A DNA stretch of 64,000 nt from CAYQQJ01 sp964419935 (GCA_964419935.1 CAYQQJ010000011.1:1-64000), one strand, 5' to 3'; numbered from the stretch's first letter, positions 38,214-47,178 are shown. Notes: generated by a model from the letters alone, not told the origin. A program made the numbers and translations.

Positions 38214-38368
38214 TCACTTGAGAACTTTGAACGCCACCCGACGGTTACTGGCACGTCCTGACGCCGTATCATTGCTGGCGATAGGTTGGCTCTCACCATA
38301 ACCCTTGGCGTGCAAACGCGAGGAGTCCACCCCTTTGCTCGACAGGTATTGAATCACCGCAGAAGAAA
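38214..38368 (-). pseudogene. OmpA-family C-terminal remnant
   Basis: The frame reads SSAVIQYLSSKGVDSSRLHAKGYGESQPIASNDTASGRASNRRVAFKVLK, the C-terminal half of an OmpA peptidoglycan-binding domain (GYGE.QPIASNDTA.GRA.NRRV). The domain's N-terminal half and the rest of the protein are absent. The frame continues to an ATG at 38399, but the codons from 38369 to 38399 come from a spacer-length 32-bp stretch attached to the CRISPR array, not from ompA. So the gene is broken at the array boundary. Confidence 0.75.
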
Positions 38369-38400
38369 ATTTTGCGCCGAACATCATTCTGGGTATCAAT

Positions 38401-39989
38401 CTTCACTGCCGTGCAGGCAGCTCAGAAATCACTTTCACCGCTATACACTGCCTTATGAATCTTCACTGCCGTGCAGGCAGCTCAGAAATGATGGGTTCTG
38501 TTGCCTATGTCAACGGGTGTCTTCACTGCCGTGCAGGCAGCTCAGAAAATTACCGGCTAAATTGCCAGGGACCGGGCATTCTTCACTGCCGTGCAGGCAG
38601 CTCAGAAAAGAAGCTCGACAAGGTAATGCAGAGCTTGCGCCTTCACTGCCGTGCAGGCAGCTCAGAAATGTCCAGAACGGGCACACGCGCGGACTGAGTA
38701 CTTCACTGCCGTGCAGGCAGCTCAGAAATTGTGGAAACCGGGAGGATGGTCCATGTATTGCTTCACTGCCGTGCAGGCAGCTCAGAAAAAAAGGGGCAGC
38801 TTTGTAATGGCGAACTCACAGCTTCACTGCCGTGCAGGCAGCTCAGAAAAGCCAATGACTTGCCTTGCGCCGCTGCGGCCTCTTCACTGCCGTGCAGGCA
38901 GCTCAGAAATCAAATCAATCGCACAGGGAGCGCAGCAATGACTTCACTGCCGTGCAGGCAGCTCAGAAATTAGCGCCTGTCATGTCCGGCTCACTGGCAG
39001 CCTTCACTGCCGTGCAGGCAGCTCAGAAATGGAGCGCAAGGGATTAAGCATGGCCGGCTGTCTTCACTGCCGTGCAGGCAGCTCAGAAATATCACCGATG
39101 CATGATCACCGAGGGCGGAGTCTTCACTGCCGTGCAGGCAGCTCAGAAATTACTGACGGTCTGCGAGATAAAGCCGTTATTCTTCACTGCCGTGCAGGCA
39201 GCTCAGAAATGTCAGAAGCGCGTTGCGCAACGTGTCCACCGCTTCACTGCCGTGCAGGCAGCTCAGAAATTCACGCTCAGGCGCTGTTCGGCTGCGAGCA
39301 ACTTCACTGCCGTGCAGGCAGCTCAGAAAACTCGCTCCGTGAGCGTCACTTCCAGGGAGAGCTTCACTGCCGTGCAGGCAGCTCAGAAAAAACCTTGTTG
39401 TCCGCCGTACACGCTGTACACCTTCACTGCCGTGCAGGCAGCTCAGAAATTGCCAAATTCAATCAAAGTGCCGCTGTCGTTCTTCACTGCCGTGCAGGCA
39501 GCTCAGAAAAACCAAACACGTTGGCGACCACAAAGCATTGCCTTCACTGCCGTGCAGGCAGCTCAGAAATATTACCAACTGTTAGGCGCAGCCCATCAAG
39601 CCTTCACTGCCGTGCAGGCAGCTCAGAAATTATAGAACGCTATCAGATGGCCTAATATACACTTCACTGCCGTGCAGGCAGCTCAGAAAAGAGATCACTA
39701 GTATGGCTCAAGTGCCGTCTACTTCACTGCCGTGCAGGCAGCTCAGAAAGCGTGGCTCGAACCCGTGCGCCATGCACCAATCTTCACTGCCGTGCAGGCA
39801 GCTCAGAAAATCAGCCGCAACATCTTTTTGCGCGGCTTAACCTTCACTGCCGTGCAGGCAGCTCAGAAAATTAATCACCTCAAATCAATCGCACAGGGAG
39901 CCTTCACTGCCGTGCAGGCAGCTCAGAAATGCATGGCTACCAGCTTGTCGTTCTGTTCTTGCTTCACTGCCGTGCAGGCAGCTCAGAAA
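38401..39989 (+). CRISPR. type I-F CRISPR array, 27 repeats / 26 spacers
   Basis: 27 copies of a 28-bp repeat beginning CTTCACTGCC and ending GCTCAGAAA, with the internal CTGCC-GTGCA-GGCAG hairpin typical of Csy4 (Cas6f) substrates. All copies are identical, including both ends. Spacers are 32 bp except the seventh (38789-38821, 33 bp). Orientation from the repeat (crRNA handle CTCAGAAA before each spacer) is left to right. No cas1, cas2-3 or csy genes are in the window, and no AT-rich leader is found left of the first repeat. Open reading frames running through the array are translations of the 60-bp period and not genes. Confidence 0.97.
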
Positions 39990-40136
39990 TAACCCCACTA
40001 ACGATATTATGCGATTAGTACGTTCAAACTCATCGAATTCGATGGGTTTAAACTTGCTAATGGCGCATTTCCGGATTTCGGACTGAATTGAGCGCCGCTA
40101 CTGAACATCCTGTTTGAGGTGCCGCGAGCGGGACTT
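39990..40136. other. right flank of CRISPR array
   Basis: 147 bp with a 24-bp imperfect palindrome AAACTCATCGAA-TTCGATGGGTTT at 40025-40048. No leader-like AT-rich tract, degenerate repeat or cas gene. Confidence 0.6.
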
Positions 40137-40736
40137 CTATCCCTTGATCTTAACCGCAATCCGCGCCACATACTCACCTTGGTGACGCGCGATGCCGAGC
40201 TCACGCTCGTCTGGTTGACGTGACCCGTCACCGCCGGCAATGGTAGATGCACCATAGGGTGTGCCGCCACCGGGTTGAGATACGTCGAACAGGGCCGGGT
40301 TGGTATAACCGATGGGCACGATGATCATGCCGTGGTGTGCCAGGGTGGTCCAGGTGGAGGTAATGGTCATTTCCTGGCCGCCACCGGTGCCGGTTGAGGT
40401 GAAGACGCTGGCGACTTTGCCGGCGAGAGCATTTTTGGCCCATAGACCCCCGGTTTGATCTAAAAACGTGCGCACTTGGCCGGACATGTTACCGAAACGT
40501 GTGGGTGTACCGAAGATGATGGCATCATAGTCGGCCAGCTCCGCGGGCGTAGCCTCTGGTGCAGCCTGATCGACCTTGCCTCCGGCAGCCTTGAATGCTT
40601 CAGCATTCATGGTTTCCGGTATGCGTTTTATAGTAACTTCGACGCCGGCAACGCCACGGGCGCCTTCGGCGACAGTATTGGCCATGGTTTCAATATGACC
40701 GTACATGGAATAGTAGAGCACCAGAATCTTTGTCAT
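40137..40736 (-). CDS. wrbA: NAD(P)H:quinone oxidoreductase (WrbA)
   Basis: Flavodoxin-like FMN protein of 199 residues that reduces quinones by two electrons. It starts MTKILVLYYSMYGHIETMA (phosphate-binding loop), with GTPTRFGNMSGQVRTFLDQTGGLW and FTSTGTGGGQEMTI, all WrbA hallmarks. Start at 40736 has GAGAGG upstream. It has the normal length and lies alone between the CRISPR array and the HipBA pair. Confidence 0.94.
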   Translation of the reverse strand: MTKILVLYYSMYGHIETMANTVAEGARGVAGVEVTIKRIPETMNAEAFKAAGGKVDQAAPEATPAELADYDAIIFGTPTRFGNMSGQVRTFLDQTGGLWAKNALAGKVASVFTSTGTGGGQEMTITSTWTTLAHHGMIIVPIGYTNPALFDVSQPGGGTPYGASTIAGGDGSRQPDERELGIARHQGEYVARIAVKIKG

Positions 40737-40940
40737 TTTCGCTGCCTCTCTTGTGTATGCCGCTTGTGGTTGAGTCACTCAGAGCGAATTTGTCGCCCAA
40801 CTGCTCGCGGAGAACCTGTTAGTCTTTGGACCCAGAATGCGGCACAGGTTCCCGGGAAGGTTTTGGAGACTGTTATGCTCCTGGGCTCATGCATTCAAAT
40901 CCGGCGCAAAAACTGACCTCTACTCTGAGCTACCACGCGG

Positions 40941-42206
40941 TCAACCGATTCTGAAATCCGGATGCAAACGCTTCCAGTGCGCCGTCAACTTTTGTTTATG
41001 ATCCTCTGCCATGGGTAGACTTTTCAGCTGGCCCGGCCACTCGTCCCTTGCCCTTTCAATGGCATCATTCAAGTGTGGTCTAACAGCCCGCCATGGTGCG
41101 CCCGTTTTTCCTGTCCATATTTCGAGGTGCTGCAGGGATGCCTCATACCATCTCTTGTTCCTATCAAGGTTAAGCGCAAACTTCGCTTCATCCTCAATGT
41201 AGACGCTCGTTGTAACAATGTCGTAAGCGGGAGACAATACCGGCGATATTTGATCGGGGTACAGTAGGCTCCAGTTCTTGAGGTGTGCGTCACCATTGGC
41301 CAATAAAATGTTAACCAGCAGCCGACGCGCGAGCTGCTGTATGTCTGCAAGGCCATCGCTGGAATACTCATAGAGCACCTTGCCTAGCTGCTCATAGTTC
41401 ACCGAGCCATACTTTTCGTGGGGATACTTCACAAAAACCTGGGCGGAATCCTCCATGTGAATACGCGCACCTTCGTCTCTATCGAACCGTTTTATGGCAA
41501 AGGCATACTGTTCATCTGGGAGTTTGATTGGCGGCAGGTTGTCGAGTCGGCCTATATCCACGAGATCTATCTCAGGCGTATCGACGCCGATGCTGGCGGC
41601 GAGCGACATGGCTGTGTACTCGTTCAACGGGACAAATCGATGAGTGGTCGACGGGGTTTTGATGATCCAGTCACCCAACCCTTCGTTTTTTTGGATGTTG
41701 TAGCGCCCGTCCTTTTGCTTCATCGAGAACTTCATTTGAATACCGGCCAGAGAGAATTTCTCTTCGCTATCGCGGCCTTCGATCTTCACTGGGCGCGCGC
41801 GGCCACGGCCCTGAAGAATTTCACTGGGAATCTCTTCAGGGACCATGGCAGTGGCCATAAGAGCGCCCGGGAGGTCCTTGCCCAGGGCCGCCAGTAGCTC
41901 AAATTCGCTATCTATATGCACTTTCAACTGCTTTGCCAACAGTTCACGCAGCGCTCCCTCCGGCAACAGGTTTGAGAGCACCGGGTGTAGCTTGTTCTTA
42001 TGGATCCATGGCTTCGCCATTACCTCATGGGACTTCGGGAAATGGGGGTGTGTGATGAGGCTGAGGGTTGGTCGGCGGGGATCAAGCCGGAATTCGTCGG
42101 CGAATGCCAAGACATTTCTCCCGTTGCGATACCCTATAAGGTAGCCAACAAGCCTGTCGTGCAGGGACAGCTTCAAGACCCTGAATTCTTCAGTCATCCT
42201 CGTCAC
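40941..42206 (-). CDS. hipA: HipA-family toxin kinase
   Basis: Ser/Thr kinase toxin of 421 residues. N-terminal HipA_N-like part (YLIGYRNGRNVLAFADEF..., HPVLSNLLPEGALRELLA) and C-terminal kinase with FSLAGIQMKFS (P-loop/activation region), catalytic Asp in LLANGDAHLKNWSLLY, and metal-binding AYDIVTT. Overlaps hipB by 17 bp. HipA phosphorylates a translation factor (glutamyl-tRNA synthetase in E. coli) to cause dormancy; target here unknown. Confidence 0.9.
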   Translation of the reverse strand: MTRMTEEFRVLKLSLHDRLVGYLIGYRNGRNVLAFADEFRLDPRRPTLSLITHPHFPKSHEVMAKPWIHKNKLHPVLSNLLPEGALRELLAKQLKVHIDSEFELLAALGKDLPGALMATAMVPEEIPSEILQGRGRARPVKIEGRDSEEKFSLAGIQMKFSMKQKDGRYNIQKNEGLGDWIIKTPSTTHRFVPLNEYTAMSLAASIGVDTPEIDLVDIGRLDNLPPIKLPDEQYAFAIKRFDRDEGARIHMEDSAQVFVKYPHEKYGSVNYEQLGKVLYEYSSDGLADIQQLARRLLVNILLANGDAHLKNWSLLYPDQISPVLSPAYDIVTTSVYIEDEAKFALNLDRNKRWYEASLQHLEIWTGKTGAPWRAVRPHLNDAIERARDEWPGQLKSLPMAEDHKQKLTAHWKRLHPDFRIG

Positions 42207-42534
42207 CGTTCTCGTCGTCCATCAGACCAGCCCAAGGGTCATCTGCCACCGGATTGGAACCGACCTCGCTGCGGCCACTGATCTCCTCGGCGCGACCGGC
42301 CGGCGCATCGCCTTTTAGTATCACCAGGACCGCCGATAGCTTTTCCTGCGGAATCAGCATAATTTCACTTTTCAGGCCTTTGGCAACAAGCTCCAGCGTA
42401 TCCAGACGCGGATTGCCATTCGCCTCTAGCCTTTGATACTGCTGACGGGCAACGCCCACCCTCATCTTCATGTCAGCCTGGGTCAGGCAAAGCTCCTTCC
42501 GACGGCGCTTTAGCTGATTGTGCAAGTTGCTCAT
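42190..42534 (-). CDS. hipB: HipB-like antitoxin / XRE repressor
   Basis: A 114-residue protein with a helix-turn-helix (LKRRRKELCLTQADMKMRVGVARQQYQRLEANGNPRLDTLELVAKGL) followed by a ~45-residue tail rich in Asp, Glu and Gly that ends DDENGDEDD. It should bind HipA and repress the operon. The start is uncertain: ATGs at 42534 and 42546 are both possible. Direct repeats at 42562-42612 are plausible operators. Confidence 0.85.
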   Translation of the reverse strand: MSNLHNQLKRRRKELCLTQADMKMRVGVARQQYQRLEANGNPRLDTLELVAKGLKSEIMLIPQEKLSAVLVILKGDAPAGRAEEISGRSEVGSNPVADDPWAGLMDDENGDEDD

Positions 42535-42561
42535 AAAGATACCCATCAGTTGCATTTAACA

Positions 42562-42612
42562 GAATTGCATCACATTAGTTGCTATTTAGAGGAATTGCAA
42601 CACATTCATTGC
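42562..42612. promoter_or_regulatory. tandem operator-like repeats upstream of hipBA
   Basis: Two 21-bp direct repeats, GAATTGCATCACATTAGTTGC (42562-42582 less its last base in this quote) and GAATTGCAACACATTCATTG (from 42592), at 30-bp spacing (about three turns), ~30-80 bp upstream of hipB. Suits cooperative binding by the XRE repressor. Confidence 0.6.
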
Positions 42613-42759
42613 TTCGCAACCCCGTTAGAAATATATACGTTGCTTTTTATAGAAAAGCAGCGCATCAGCAGATTTCATCACAGGCCACAGCAGGCGCCGA
42701 CAGAGCCCGTACTCCGAACTCGGCTAATTGAGGCCCCGGAACTTCAAGGTCAGGATTCT

Positions 42760-42856
42760 CCCGGATTCCGTTGCACTTCATCCCGGCTACGCGCCCAAAC
42801 GCCGTGCACCTCGTTAATTCCACCCGTAGCCGGGATAAAGTCAACGCAATTCAGGG
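42760..42856. repeat. dispersed repeat family 2, copy b
   Basis: Left arm CCCGGATTCCGTTGCACTTC...CCCGGCTAC (42760-42790); right arm GTAGCCGGGATAAAGTCAAC (from 42826) is its diverged inverted copy. Confidence 0.65.
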
Positions 42857-43122
42857 GTGCCGAGGCCCGAAGCATAGATCCTCTGCCGAATCGATAACCA
42901 ACCCCCAGCATGTCGAAAAGCGCTACGCGAGGCATGTGGATGTGCTAGTGCCGCTATGGAATGGATCCCCAAGAGCGGCCTTTTTTCGACCTGCAACGCC
43001 ATGATAGAAAGAGTGGCTGGATTAATCGCGACCTGCGTCGCTCCGAGCATTTTGCATTTGTTGCTGAATTCGGGAAGGATACCCAGCTAGCCATTCAACA
43101 GGCCCATCCACAGGAGAAGGCG

Positions 43123-43890
43123 ATGCCACGCATGAAAGTCGAATTCAACAACGCCGCAGGCCATACGCTGGCCGGGGCTCTGGAGCTGCCGGATGACGGT
43201 AATCCCGCGGCTTTTGCCATTTTCGCTCACTGTTTTACCTGCGGTAAGGATGTAGTAGCCGCGTCGCGTGTGGCACGAGCTCTTGCGGAGCAGGGAATCG
43301 GGGTGCTGCGCTTCGACTTTACGGGCCTTGGCGGCAGTGATGGGGATTTCGCCAGCACGACGTTTACTACGAACATCACGGACTTGGAAGCGGCAGCGCA
43401 GTTTCTGACCGCGGAGTACGCCGCGCCCCGGCTCATGATTGGTCACAGTTTGGGTGGTGCGGCAGCGCTGGTTGCCGCCAAGCGAATCGACTCGATTGAA
43501 GCCGTGGCCACCATCGCCGCACCGGCTACGCCACAACATGTCACCCATTTGTTCAGTGATCAAGCCTGCGATATTCGCAGTGAAGGCCAGGCGGATGTAT
43601 GCATCGGCGAGCGCAACTTCACCATCGGTGCGGATTTGCTGGAAGACTTGGAGCTTTGGCCGCTGGAGCGAACCCTGGCAAACCTGCGCAAGCCGCTGCT
43701 GATTTTCCATTCGCCGGCAGATGAGGTGGTCAGCATCAATGAAGCGGGCGCAATTTATGAAGCCGCAATGCACCCCAAAAGTTTTGTGTCACTGGATGAT
43801 GCTGATCACTTGCTGACCAAACGGGCGGATGCGGATTACGTGGCGCAGATTTTGAGCGCCTGGGCGAACCGCTATTTACTGGCCCGCTAA
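43123..43890 (+). CDS. alpha/beta hydrolase
   Basis: 255 residues. Start 43123 (MPRMKVEFNN) is preceded by GGAGAAGG. Fold motifs: oxyanion region AHCFTCGKD, FDFTGLGGS, nucleophile Ser in GHSLGG, acid Asp in HSPADEVV, His in DADHLL. It closely resembles the N-terminal half of bifunctional hydrolase/OsmC proteins, but no OsmC domain follows, so here it is a stand-alone form. Substrate unknown. Confidence 0.85.
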   Translation: MPRMKVEFNNAAGHTLAGALELPDDGNPAAFAIFAHCFTCGKDVVAASRVARALAEQGIGVLRFDFTGLGGSDGDFASTTFTTNITDLEAAAQFLTAEYAAPRLMIGHSLGGAAALVAAKRIDSIEAVATIAAPATPQHVTHLFSDQACDIRSEGQADVCIGERNFTIGADLLEDLELWPLERTLANLRKPLLIFHSPADEVVSINEAGAIYEAAMHPKSFVSLDDADHLLTKRADADYVAQILSAWANRYLLAR

Positions 43891-44108
43891 TTCCTTGCTT
43901 ATATGGTAAAGGTAGAATTGACTGCCTGGAGCCACGGTTGCAGTTGCTATTCAGTTTCACGCCACCAGACGCCATTCGGCGGGCGCTTGCGTGCGCTGTG
44001 TTACGCGCCTATTCTTGAAGGACAGCCGGAACCTGCGGCAGGGCATTGGCACCCGCAGAAATTTCTGCGTCCTCAGGACGACGAATATGTGGTCAACGGG
44101 AAAACCTC

Positions 44109-45020
44109 ATGAAGCGATGCGCTTCGATCATAAACATAATGATGTTTTCGATTGGCATTTTGTTGCTGGCGAATGTTCACGCCGAACCTCTCCATGAACC
44201 CATTCGAATACTGGTTACGGATAGCGACCTGCAACAGTTTCAGTTAATGGTCGGCGAGCGGGATGTCAACGCCATCACGGATTATACCGGGCAACATTCC
44301 AACCGCGAGGCGGTGGAGTTGGTGCTGCTTCATCAGGCTTTGTACCTGGGCGGTTATCGCGGCGACATTGAGCTGGTTTCAGAAAATAATTATTCGCGCA
44401 TATTGCGGCTGCTGGAACAGGGTAAGGCGACGCTGGCCGGCACAACCGTGTGGTCGCGCGATCTGGTTAACCGACAATCTTTTTTGGTATCGGATGCGGT
44501 TATCCGCCGGGGCGAGTTTACTGTGGGCGTTTATGTGAACCCCGAAAATGACACAGCGCTGAACGCCCGCGAGTTGTCGGACTACGCCAGCCTCAGCGCC
44601 GTATCCAACCGCAACTGGCCGGTCGACTGGCGAACCTTGGAGGCCATGAATCTGGCCCACTTGCATCACATCAACAGCATGGAGCTAATGGTGAAGATGA
44701 TTGGCGCAGGTCGTGGCGATTTTGTGCTTGCGCCATTTTCTTCCCGCGACGATCTCGCCATTCATGAATTTGGCACCCATCAGGTGCCCGTCCCCGGGGT
44801 AAAGGTTTTATTCGAGGACAGTCGTCATTGGGTTGCCAGTGAGCGTCATCCTATGGGCGCTACCGCCTACAATGCACTGCAGGCAGGGCTGGCACAACTG
44901 CGGGAAAGTCATCGGGTAGAGCGTGCCTATCGGCAGAGTGGCTTTTTCAATGAGAAGGTCGCGGACTGGCAGATCATTAACCAGGCAAACAAGCAGCTGA
45001 GCCCTCCGGCAACTTATTAA
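44109..45020 (+). CDS. periplasmic substrate-binding-like protein (type II PBP)
   Basis: 303 residues with a signal peptide (MKRCASIINIMMFSIGILLLANVHA). The body resembles amino-acid-type solute-binding proteins (IRILVTDSD..., VELVLLHQALYLGGYRGDIELVSENNYSRILRLLEQGKATLAGTTVW). No transporter permease or ATPase genes are adjacent, so it may be a sensor or scavenging protein. Followed by a perfect 8-bp hairpin at 45021-45040. Confidence 0.65.
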   Translation: MKRCASIINIMMFSIGILLLANVHAEPLHEPIRILVTDSDLQQFQLMVGERDVNAITDYTGQHSNREAVELVLLHQALYLGGYRGDIELVSENNYSRILRLLEQGKATLAGTTVWSRDLVNRQSFLVSDAVIRRGEFTVGVYVNPENDTALNARELSDYASLSAVSNRNWPVDWRTLEAMNLAHLHHINSMELMVKMIGAGRGDFVLAPFSSRDDLAIHEFGTHQVPVPGVKVLFEDSRHWVASERHPMGATAYNALQAGLAQLRESHRVERAYRQSGFFNEKVADWQIINQANKQLSPPATY

Positions 45021-45040
45021 CGGCTTGTTCGCACAAGCCG
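45021..45040 (+). terminator. hairpin right after the binding-protein gene
   Basis: CGGCTTGT-TCGC-ACAAGCCG directly after the TAA stop; 8-bp perfect stem. No T-tract, so a weak terminator or mRNA-end stabiliser. Confidence 0.5.
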
Positions 45041-45047
45041 CACCCGT

Positions 45048-45126
45048 GGCCCCGATGGAGTGCAACGGAATCCGGGGCAGTCAGCGATGGGTCCTCCCGG
45101 ATTGCGTTACACTCCATCCAGGCTAC
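45048..45126. repeat. dispersed repeat family 2, copy c
   Basis: Inverted arms: GATGGAGTGCAACGGAATCC (from 45055) and GGATTGCGTTACACTCCATC (to about 45118), the right arm ending CAGGCTAC as in copy a. Confidence 0.65.
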
Positions 45127-45228
45127 AAATTCGCGAGCGAGTACATGCGGGGGAGGCGTAACAGCCGACCACTACAAACCGGCGTAGTGACAATAAAAAA
45201 TCAACCGGCGGCCATAGTCTAAGCTATA

Positions 45229-45256
45229 CATAAGTGCATCGATTCATAAGTGCATC
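45229..45256. promoter_or_regulatory. 12-bp direct repeats upstream of the export cluster
   Basis: CATAAGTGCATC at 45229-45240 and 45245-45256, 16-bp period, 42-69 bp before the first gene of the LEPR-XLL cluster. Possible regulator site or simple duplication. Confidence 0.35.
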
Positions 45257-45297
45257 AACGCATAACATCAGCCCACACGACACACATGCCCTAGCCC

Positions 45298-47097
45298 ATG
45301 CAGTTGACACCTTCCCTCAAACTTTGGCTTCACCTGCAATGCCAAATGATTGCCGGCACGCACCGCAGCGCGCTGGTGCAGCATGTTCCCGACGCTCCCG
45401 CGCGCATTGTGGCCAAATGGCCCCAAGGTGAGCCGGTTGACGCGGCTCTGTCTGGCGCAGCCGAGCAGGTGTTGAGCAAGGGGCGTACGCACTTGGCCAA
45501 ATCCACTGAAGACACAGTGGTGCTGGGGCAACCGGTACACCTCGACGGCGAACTATGGGGCGCGGTGGTACTGCAAATTGCGCAACGTAACCAGAGGGAT
45601 ATGGCAGCTGCACTGAAGTTGTTGAAATGGGGGATGACCTGGCTGCATTTCCTGCTGCACCATTTTTCATCAAACTCGCTAGCCGGCTCTTTACCAGAGC
45701 CATTGCCACGGCCAGAGGAAACGGCGGCGCTGTCGTCAATGGCGGCTTCATCACCATTAATGAACCTGTTAACCAGTGTGCTGAAGGAAAATTCCCTGCG
45801 CGAAGCCGCAATAACAACAGTGAACCAACTCAGCACGCTGCTGCAAAGCCAACGGGTCAGTCTGGCGTTTTTCAGCAAGCAGCAACTCGTGTTACAGGCG
45901 GTATCATTTTCCGCCAATTTCGATGCGCGCACACCGGCAATGCAGTTGGTGTTACAAGCCATGACTGAAACGGCCGGGCAGCACAAGGATATTCACTATC
46001 CTGAGGATGCTGAACAGGCGGAGCTGGAAATCTGGCACCATCACCACAGCCTGCTTGAAGAAACCGGCGCGGCCAGCCTGCACTCGCTTTTACTGCGTCA
46101 CAGCAAACAGCTATTAGGTGTGGTGACGATAGAAGCCGATGCGGAACATCCTTTGTCTGAGGCTGACCGCGGCTTTCTGGATCAGAGCCTGCCGATACTC
46201 GCGTCCGTTCTTTCTCTCAAACAACAGGCAGAGGCAGGCGTCGGGGCGCGGCTCAAATCCGCCATGCTCAGCCGCACCCAACGCTGGTGGGGTGGCGAGC
46301 GCTGGCTGGGCAAAGTGGTAACAGCAACAGTGCTCGCGGCGATTTTGCTTTTGTTAATGCCGACAACCTATTGGGTCCAGGGCGATGCGTTTTTGCAGAG
46401 TATGGATAAACGCGTACTGGTCGCGAACCAGGATGGTTATTTGGCAAGCGTCGCCGCCAGACCGGGTGACCTGGTAACCAATGGCGCTGTGCTGGCCGAA
46501 ATGAATGACGACGACCTGCGCCTGGAACGGCGCAAGCTGGGCAGTCAATTACAGCAGTTTCAACAGGAATACGATAACGCGCTGGCAACTTATGCCCGGG
46601 CCGAGGCGACCATTGCCGCCGCTCAGGTGGAGCAGGCGCGCATACAACTGGAACTGATTGAACAACAACTGCAACGCACACAGCTGACTGCGCCGATGGA
46701 CGGCATTATCGTCTCCGGTGATATCAGTCAATCCGTGGGGGCGCCGGTAAAACAAGGGGATGTTCTGTTCGAAATTGCCGCGCCGGGGCAATACCGGGCG
46801 GTATTGCACATCGACGAGCGCGATATTACACACATTGAACCCCAGCAGACCGGGCAACTGGTTCTGACCAGCGCACCGGAGCGCGCATTTGCAGTGGTGG
46901 TGAGCCGCGTAACGCCATTGAGCGAAGCCCGCGACGGTCGCAATTATTTTCGTGTTGAAGCGCAACTGCTGGCCACTGACGAGACACTCCGCCCGGGTAT
47001 GACCGGTTCCGGGAAAATTGACGTCGGCCGGCGTGCCTTGGGCTGGATCTGGTTCCACGACATGATTGACTGGTTCCGACTCGCGCTTTGGTTATAA
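45298..47097 (+). CDS. GAF-domain HlyD-family membrane fusion protein
   Basis: 599 residues. The first ~315 residues are cytoplasmic with GAF-like sensory folds (about 10-120 and 165-315), then one transmembrane segment (about 340-358, VVTATVLAAILLLLMP), then a periplasmic HlyD-type adaptor: lipoyl half (RVLVANQDGYLASVAARPGDLVTNGAVLAEM), coiled-coil hairpin (LRLERRKLGSQLQQF...) and second lipoyl half (LTAPMDGIIVSGDISQSVGAPV). Joining a cytoplasmic sensor to an adaptor is unusual. First gene of the LEPR-XLL cluster, 81 bp before the M50-HlyD gene. Confidence 0.83.
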   Translation: MQLTPSLKLWLHLQCQMIAGTHRSALVQHVPDAPARIVAKWPQGEPVDAALSGAAEQVLSKGRTHLAKSTEDTVVLGQPVHLDGELWGAVVLQIAQRNQRDMAAALKLLKWGMTWLHFLLHHFSSNSLAGSLPEPLPRPEETAALSSMAASSPLMNLLTSVLKENSLREAAITTVNQLSTLLQSQRVSLAFFSKQQLVLQAVSFSANFDARTPAMQLVLQAMTETAGQHKDIHYPEDAEQAELEIWHHHHSLLEETGAASLHSLLLRHSKQLLGVVTIEADAEHPLSEADRGFLDQSLPILASVLSLKQQAEAGVGARLKSAMLSRTQRWWGGERWLGKVVTATVLAAILLLLMPTTYWVQGDAFLQSMDKRVLVANQDGYLASVAARPGDLVTNGAVLAEMNDDDLRLERRKLGSQLQQFQQEYDNALATYARAEATIAAAQVEQARIQLELIEQQLQRTQLTAPMDGIIVSGDISQSVGAPVKQGDVLFEIAAPGQYRAVLHIDERDITHIEPQQTGQLVLTSAPERAFAVVVSRVTPLSEARDGRNYFRVEAQLLATDETLRPGMTGSGKIDVGRRALGWIWFHDMIDWFRLALWL

Positions 47098-47178
47098 ATG
47101 AGTTGTAGACAGGTTGTAAATCGCTTGCAGATTTCTCGCTTGAAGCCAACAGGCAGAAACCGGATGAGAGACTGAAAC

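Larger units (their letters stand above)
42535..43122. other. intergenic: hipBA promoter, repeat family 2, hydrolase upstream
   Basis: 588-bp divergent region. Holds the hipBA operator repeats (42562-42612) and a family 2 repeat (42760-42856). 42870-43122 has open frames but none with family similarity or a Shine-Dalgarno. Confidence 0.6.

Noticed and set aside
38680..38697. Part of spacer 5 matches the 3' end of the MCP gene (30860-30877) at 17 of 18 bases
   Set aside because: The other 14 bases of the spacer do not match and no CC PAM context fits; treated as chance, not self-targeting.
38286..39992. Several long open frames with repeating LHCRAGSSE, FTAVQAAQK or SLPCRQLRN motifs
   Set aside because: They are translations of the 28-bp CRISPR repeat at 60-bp period in three frames; not proteins.
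40025..40048. 24-bp palindrome right of the CRISPR array as a possible leader or array terminator
   Set aside because: Not AT-rich, no T-tract, and the repeat orientation puts the leader on the other side.
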